Below are positions 58,301 to 64,000 of a DNA stretch of 64,000 bases, piece after piece; positions within the stretch are counted from its first letter, which is position 1; the number at the start of each line of letters is the position of its first letter. Under the pieces are notes generated by a model. That model saw only the letters and a program-made list of their open reading frames with translations. It did no database searches and was not told where the DNA came from. Made by a program: the position numbers and the translations under genes. Source of the stretch: Hetaerina americana (lineage: Eukaryota > Arthropoda > Insecta > Odonata > Calopterygidae); NCBI GenBank assembly GCA_022747635.1, contig JAKTNV010000010.1, forward strand, positions 39,146,237 to 39,210,236, read 5' to 3'.

Positions 58301-61300
58301 ACCAATAATATTTCGCGGCATACTGAGCAACATGGATTGCCAATGGTGTTTGACAGTCGAAATTAGTAACCAGTGGATACCAAAACTTGATAGTCGGTGA
58401 AAGATTCCGCTGTTTAAGGCGGTATTCATGGAATTGAAATATTAAGGAGTACCAAACTCTGACCCCGAAACGTGAAACTTGGTTTAAACCCCACATTAGA
58501 GGAATGAATTTTCTGGCGCGTTACATATTTTTTGGTATTACAATTTTCCTTTCACAACCATATTTTTTTTGTTTTCTCTACCTTATTGGGTATGCGACCA
58601 CTTCAACGAATGTGGTTTTATCAGTAGCTGATTAATTACACGTAGCATAGATCTGAAATCCATTCAATGTGAATGAAAACTGCTTATGTAAACCAAGCTT
58701 GATATTCATATCAATGGTATGGACCGTACTATGGTATAGATGTAGTTAAATAAAAATGTATATGCCACTGAAACCACGGAGTATGAATTGATGCGGTCAA
58801 TGATATGCTCAATACTCCTGCTAAAAAATGATCTCGATTCTCAAAGGCATCCTATGTTTCAGGCTTAACTAATAACTGTATCTCCATCCTTTCTATTCGG
58901 CTGATTATTCATTTTCTACTGATTATTGAGGTTCCCATTGGTCATCCTCATTCAAATGCCGTAAATGTTCTCTGCAGTGGTATTTGTCTCCAATATCACC
59001 CACTAATGGACTACCTAAATTCGAAAGTACTTTTCATTCCGAAATACGATCTTTTTCAGCACGCCAGATGTATGGATAGGATACCGTCCCTAAAGTCTTC
59101 ATGGTGACGGCCTGTACTCACTTTCGAATTCGAGAATTGTAAATAAAACATTTGCCTTTTTGGTTTAGAGCATTCTTACCTCTCTGTGATTAACATAATA
59201 CGAAGTATCAATAATAAGGTGGAACGGGTCGAGGTTTCAAAGGACTAAAGAGAAATCAAGAATAAGTCCTGAATTCCAATACAGGTATCCCAGGTTTCCA
59301 GATCTAAATTCCATTTCTCCCGACTTCAGAGTTTAACCCTTTGGAGGGAACCGCCATAGTGGATTCACTGAGTCTCTCTGCCGAGCAAAGTAGTGCCTGC
59401 GTGCGCCGAAGCAGTTGGATTCGTTGATTTTCATTTAAGTGCGATGCCGCCATCGTCTCCACTTCAGCGTCTCGGGAGCAATTAAGAGCCTCATTGATTC
59501 CTTCGAAATTCTCGCGCACCTCTGGGAGATTTCATTGCATTAGAGACTATTCTTGAGGCTCAATTACAGATGTCAGCATGGAAAACCTATTTGGTTTCCC
59601 TGTATTTCAATTCCCATTTCCAAATTTTAATGTGCTTGGTATTTGTAGGAAAGTCAGTTAAAAATCAATTTTAATTTTAATCAGTCTCGATGAGACATGA
59701 AATATCTCAAATTTTTCGCAACATGGAGCTATTGTATTGAAAATTAACCTAGATGGTCGTATATTTTTTAATGATTTTACAGGCAGGATTATGTGCCTCC
59801 ATAACGTCCTTAGAAAAATCAATACAAGATGTAGCTACTGAACCACTCTATCAGTCGATCCCTTTGCTGAGCAACGAAAAAATTATTGGCGCATAAATAT
59901 GCATATGACTATTTGTCAAGATTTTATCTTACACATTATCATTAGCACTCTAAGTTCATTTACAAAATAAGGTATACAGTTACTGTAAAATTCCATTTCC
60001 TGGTAATGGGTAATATTGCCTGTATATGAAATAGGTATGGAATATTCGCTCAATTGGTTTGAAATTAGAGTAAAATATCACTCTGCTGTACTACATATTT
60101 TAGTTTTACTACACCATTACTGTGAGCATAGAAATTGTAGCAAAGTACATCCTCGAAATGTACTGCCACATAATAAAAACTACTCCTTTTATTAATTCCT
60201 TCTATTGTGATTTACATTTTAATGGAAAACAAGAGCCTTGTCGTTTCATAAGGATTTATTTTAAGCATCGTTCAATACGAGCCAGTCATACCCTGTCCAC
60301 CGTCAAAATGAACGTGTCAGTACAGCCGAGACGAAATCACGTTTGATTATATAATGATTACTTCGGAAAAGGAATAACAATAGAATAATACGAAAAAATA
60401 ATAGAATAAGAAAGAAATAATAGAATCAAGTTTTAACATTATCTTCAGAATACAGAGCTTTTCGTTTGGTCATCCAAATTTGGCTTAGTAGCACATTAAG
60501 TTTCAGAGCCATGAAATTCTTACCGGACTTAAATAACTGAAAAAAATTAAAAAAATGGTTATAAATAATATTATTCATACTCAGAATGGGTTAAATTGAG
60601 GCTATAATACTTTAGATACACGTTAAAGCCCTTGATTTCCCTGTATCCTTACTCCTTCCAATACACACATATAACACGACTCCCAATTTCAACCGCGTTA
60701 AACTAATGCAGGAGTTGTGTTTTTAATATTTATTTTTAGCATTTTTAAAGTCCAATTGAAAGTGAGCAAGGTAAATTCTTGTCAAAGAAGCACTTACTTT
60801 GTTTCCACTTCTTTTAATTGCTATTCATTAAAGTAATAACCCCAAATGGGAGTTGGATGCCTCACCAACAACACACCGTTTCCCTGGCAGTCAGTTTTCG
60901 AGACAGGCAGGACAAACGTTTCCGTAGCGGGGAGGATGAATGAGAAATAGGTGTACGGATCTCCGGAGGGCGGTGATGGAGGCGAAGAAGATATTACCTT
61001 GACATTAAGGAGGTTGAGACAGATTCGCTTTACTTCGCTAATAAAATTGCTAAATTCGATCTATATCAATTTATCTGTGAGAGTTTCACTTTTTTGGGTC
61101 AAAATCTTTCAGGAACATTTTTAGAAGCACTTAGTTTGCAAATCTTAATGAGAGTTCATGAGCATATCCATCTCATACTTTACATCGTGAATCAATATCG
61201 GTAAATGAACGTTGCATAACATCTTGTTCCAGTGCAGGGGTCTTTGTAATCGTGAAAACTCATTAAATATCTAATGGGCATTACAGCAATGTACAGCATA

Positions 61301-64000
61301 GTACATGGTTGGTCCAACGATTGAGATTGATTGGAGGTTCTTGGGAATTTAAACGAGGCCCGTTTCTAATTTCAGCTTAACATCTTAAGGGGTTAAATTA
61401 TTTCTGGCTGGCAATCTTGTGCCATAATAAGTCCTAAAGCCTGCTGCTCGTGGAAACCTAAAAAGTCTTCCATTAGAATATGACAGCAGTTTTCATTAAC
61501 TCAAAATGAATATATTACTCATTAAAGAGGACTTTCTTAGAATAAAAATATAATTGATTTCTTTTTTCCAAAGCTGAAGATTACAATTTAAGCCTTTTAA
61601 GCCTAAAAGAATAAGTAGAGCGGCAATTAATCAGGAAAACTTTGAAATTCTGAATACTCCGCTTCATATTTCGAGAATATGAAAAGATTTTGATTTCAAA
61701 AGCTTGCTTTAATTAAATTATCACTAATTTAATTAAAAATTACGATATCAGGAAACAACTATTTCCAGTTTATGAGGTATCCATCTATTATATCGTATGT
61801 AGGGAGTTTTAAGTTGAGCTCCTGCAACAGGAATGATTATAGATAACAATAATTTAACTATTTAAGTGGAATGATCTTTAATCCATTGTTAGCTGTAAAT
61901 TGTTAGAATTTAAGAGCATTATGGTGTGTGGTAGCCTTCTATTACTAATTTATGATTATGCTATTAAATTAAGAGGGTTCCAACTCTTCAGGTATTTTAG
62001 AGGTAAAGAGATGACATATCCTTGATATTTTGTCTGAATTGATGTCTTTCAGCTTGGAGAAAATGCTTGATGAAACGGTGTTTTGAACTTTTAAACATAT
62101 TCCGTTAAGTTCACAGGTTTTTTTAATTGTTGACTTAAATGGTTTTTAGTTCAAAAAGAAGTGCTTGAAAAGAGAAATTAAACTGGCTTTATTTTTAAAA
62201 CTATTATTATCATATTTCCTATTTGAACTTTTTTAAGTATTTCATTGTAAAATGGGCACCTTTCCATTAACATGTCGCACCAAAATTCCATTAGCTAACG
62301 ATTAACTACCGTAACAACCTTGTGCTAGCGGTGTATATACGTATTCATGAATTGTCGCTTATGCACTGCAGTAATTTTGATACCCAATATAAATGATCAT
62401 TAGAATGTAAAATTCTAAAAATGTTTATGAGAAAAATAATCGTCTTTATCTTCAGCGTCGAGTCTCAAAGTGGGAACTGGATTTCATTTGGCAAGTGAAA
62501 ATCGATAGCTTAATAATGCATCTCAGACACCAACATTAATTCAGCGTAAAAAAATAAAATTTCATTCTGTTTCTCCACTTAATGCCATATTATAACTATT
62601 ATTTCCTGCCATAGCAAAGGTTAGCTAGATCCCGAAATCCGATTAAAATTTTAGAATACATTTACATTTTGTCTGTCTTGCCTTCGTCTGCCATCTTTTT
62701 GTAAAAATCTGCATAAGCGTAATTTTTAATAGCATAAGCGCTCAAGAGGCACAATGTATATTTTAATAGTGAAAGCTTGAATTTAGTATTAATTAGAAAA
62801 ATAAATTATGAAAATATGCGAATTTTTTTTGTCCCTGTGAAGATTTTCAGCGTCTATACTGAAATATTTTTGACAATAAGTCTTTAAGAGTTCAATATTT
62901 ACAAACTGAAAGTTTTTCTTTTGGGTGGAGTACTGAAGCTACTTAAACTTATTTTTCGTATTCGTTACCGACTTAGTATAACTTAAATGACAGATTTTAA
63001 TTTTGCACTGTAGTTATTTTACGTAACAAAACGTTCGAAAAATCCCTGAAAATTTTGGCGTTATAAATATATAACATGTTGTAACACAGATAATTTAAAA
63101 ATTCCTAGTCTAGTATTGGACTCGGGCCAAATTATCGGTGCTAATGGTTACGGTAGGAATAACACCAGCTGCATTCAAAGTTATGTGGTATTCTGCATTT
63201 ACGGTAATAGGCAAAAGATTGATGAAAGAGAAAGTGTTGAATTATAGGTCAACCACTTAAAGTTGGGAACATAAATTCATTAGTGCTTTTAGTGTACCAT
63301 ACCAACCTAAGCTGAAGGAAATTTCCAGGAGACGTGTCGAAAGGAGACCAGCAAGGGTGTTAAATTGATTAAAATTAAATGCTCACTTTCAGGTGCCTCA
63401 TTTTTTTATTGCTAAGAAGTTTTTCTGTTGATATAATATTCCTTCTTAGAGGCGAAAATTATTCGAAACAAACAGTGCCCTGCGATCTACTAAGAGATAC
63501 CACTGCCCATAAAAATATTTTTCAAAGTTCCAAGCGTGGGCTTCTATTGGAATAAAATGCAATTAAACGGGCTGTTAAATGCAGAAGTCGTTACGTGTGG
63601 TGGGGTTGCAGCCAATCTAGTGCGAAACTCTTGTGTGTCAACGCTGGCGGCTATTCAGTGCTCTTGCCAACTTTCAAACTCAAGTCATATTGGCACGTTA
63701 GATATAGTTTTTACATCCCTCAAGATTGGTGCAACTCATCAAGATTCTCATATAACCCTTTGCCTGAGTTATTTCTCGCACTCATGTTTAAGAAGCACCA
63801 TTACAGAAGGTTATAGCTATAAAAAAGCGCTGTCCTGTGCAAATACTATTAATGTCCTGGGGAAAGATGGTGAAGGGAATCAGGAGAATACGACGAATAT
63901 TTTGACGCACATGTACTTCGTTTGTGGAAATATAAATTTCACTTGAATTTATTAAGAATTCATTCGAGGAGATCTTTATAACGCCTATGTCTCTGAATTT
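58301..64000. other. AT-rich intergenic stretch to the window end
   Basis: No gene, transposon or RNA recognised. The low-complexity run at 60372-60428 repeats aataatagaata-like units. Open frames at 59304-59519 (minus, 71 codons) and 63536-63946 (plus, 136 codons) have no recognisable domain; the latter is the longest in the region but has background codon use. Confidence 0.4.

Noticed and set aside
59304..59519. 71-codon minus-strand frame with protein-like composition
   Set aside because: No splice signals or family recognised; too short to support as an exon.
63536..63946. 136-codon plus-strand open frame near the window end
   Set aside because: Background codon use and no recognisable domain; chance cannot be excluded.
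1..64000. CRISPR arrays, bacterial operons, plasmid or phage features
   Set aside because: No regularly spaced repeats, no ribosome-binding sites in front of open frames, and the repeat content is that of an animal nuclear genome.

Overview
This window looks like nuclear DNA of an arthropod, probably an insect with a large, AT-rich, transposon-laden genome. The grounds are the repeat fauna (several mariner families, RTE-type LINEs, tRNA-like SINEs, a Penelope-like element, a Merlin-like transposase), the lack of any prokaryotic gene layout, and long AT-rich stretches broken by a strongly GC-rich island. I cannot name the species. No complete host gene is visible.

Layout. 1-365: end of a decayed RTE LINE. 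2041-5450: a nearly full-length but broken RTE LINE on the minus strand. 5992-6110, 12059-12290 and 13071-13140: dispersed copies of a repeat whose core matches the hammerhead ribozyme of Penelope-like elements; the 12 kb copy is a foldback. 13308-15595: a 3'-truncated RTE copy on the plus strand, followed by mariner A (15692-16619). 20999-22284: mariner B, full length but decayed. 24242-24370 and 27321-27430: two headless SINE copies. 27573-28017: Merlin-like transposase remains. 28830-29660 and 36186-36550: pieces of other LINEs. 33417-33715: a SINE-like retroposon with an 11-bp target duplication. 34106-34941: mariner C. 39288-39564: a tRNA-like SINE. 51319-51690: the GIY-YIG nuclease end of a Penelope-like element. 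54466-55023 and 55614-56366: mariners D and E. The rest, including all of 56.4-64 kb, is AT-rich sequence in which I recognise no gene.

The best candidate for host coding sequence is the GC-rich island at about 41.8-45.4 kb. It holds two plus-strand open stretches with GC-ending codons, 42499-43001 and 44992-45266. Each starts at an ATG, ends at a possible splice donor, and leaves the same phase, as expected of alternative first coding exons of one gene whose remaining exons lie downstream. I do not recognise the protein.

The most interesting signals are the hammerhead-like foldback at 12 kb together with the Penelope-like nuclease fragment at 51 kb; the five mariner families, four of which have lost the middle of the transposase while keeping both ends; and three near-perfect hairpins with 3-4 base loops (4515, 8042, 10725).
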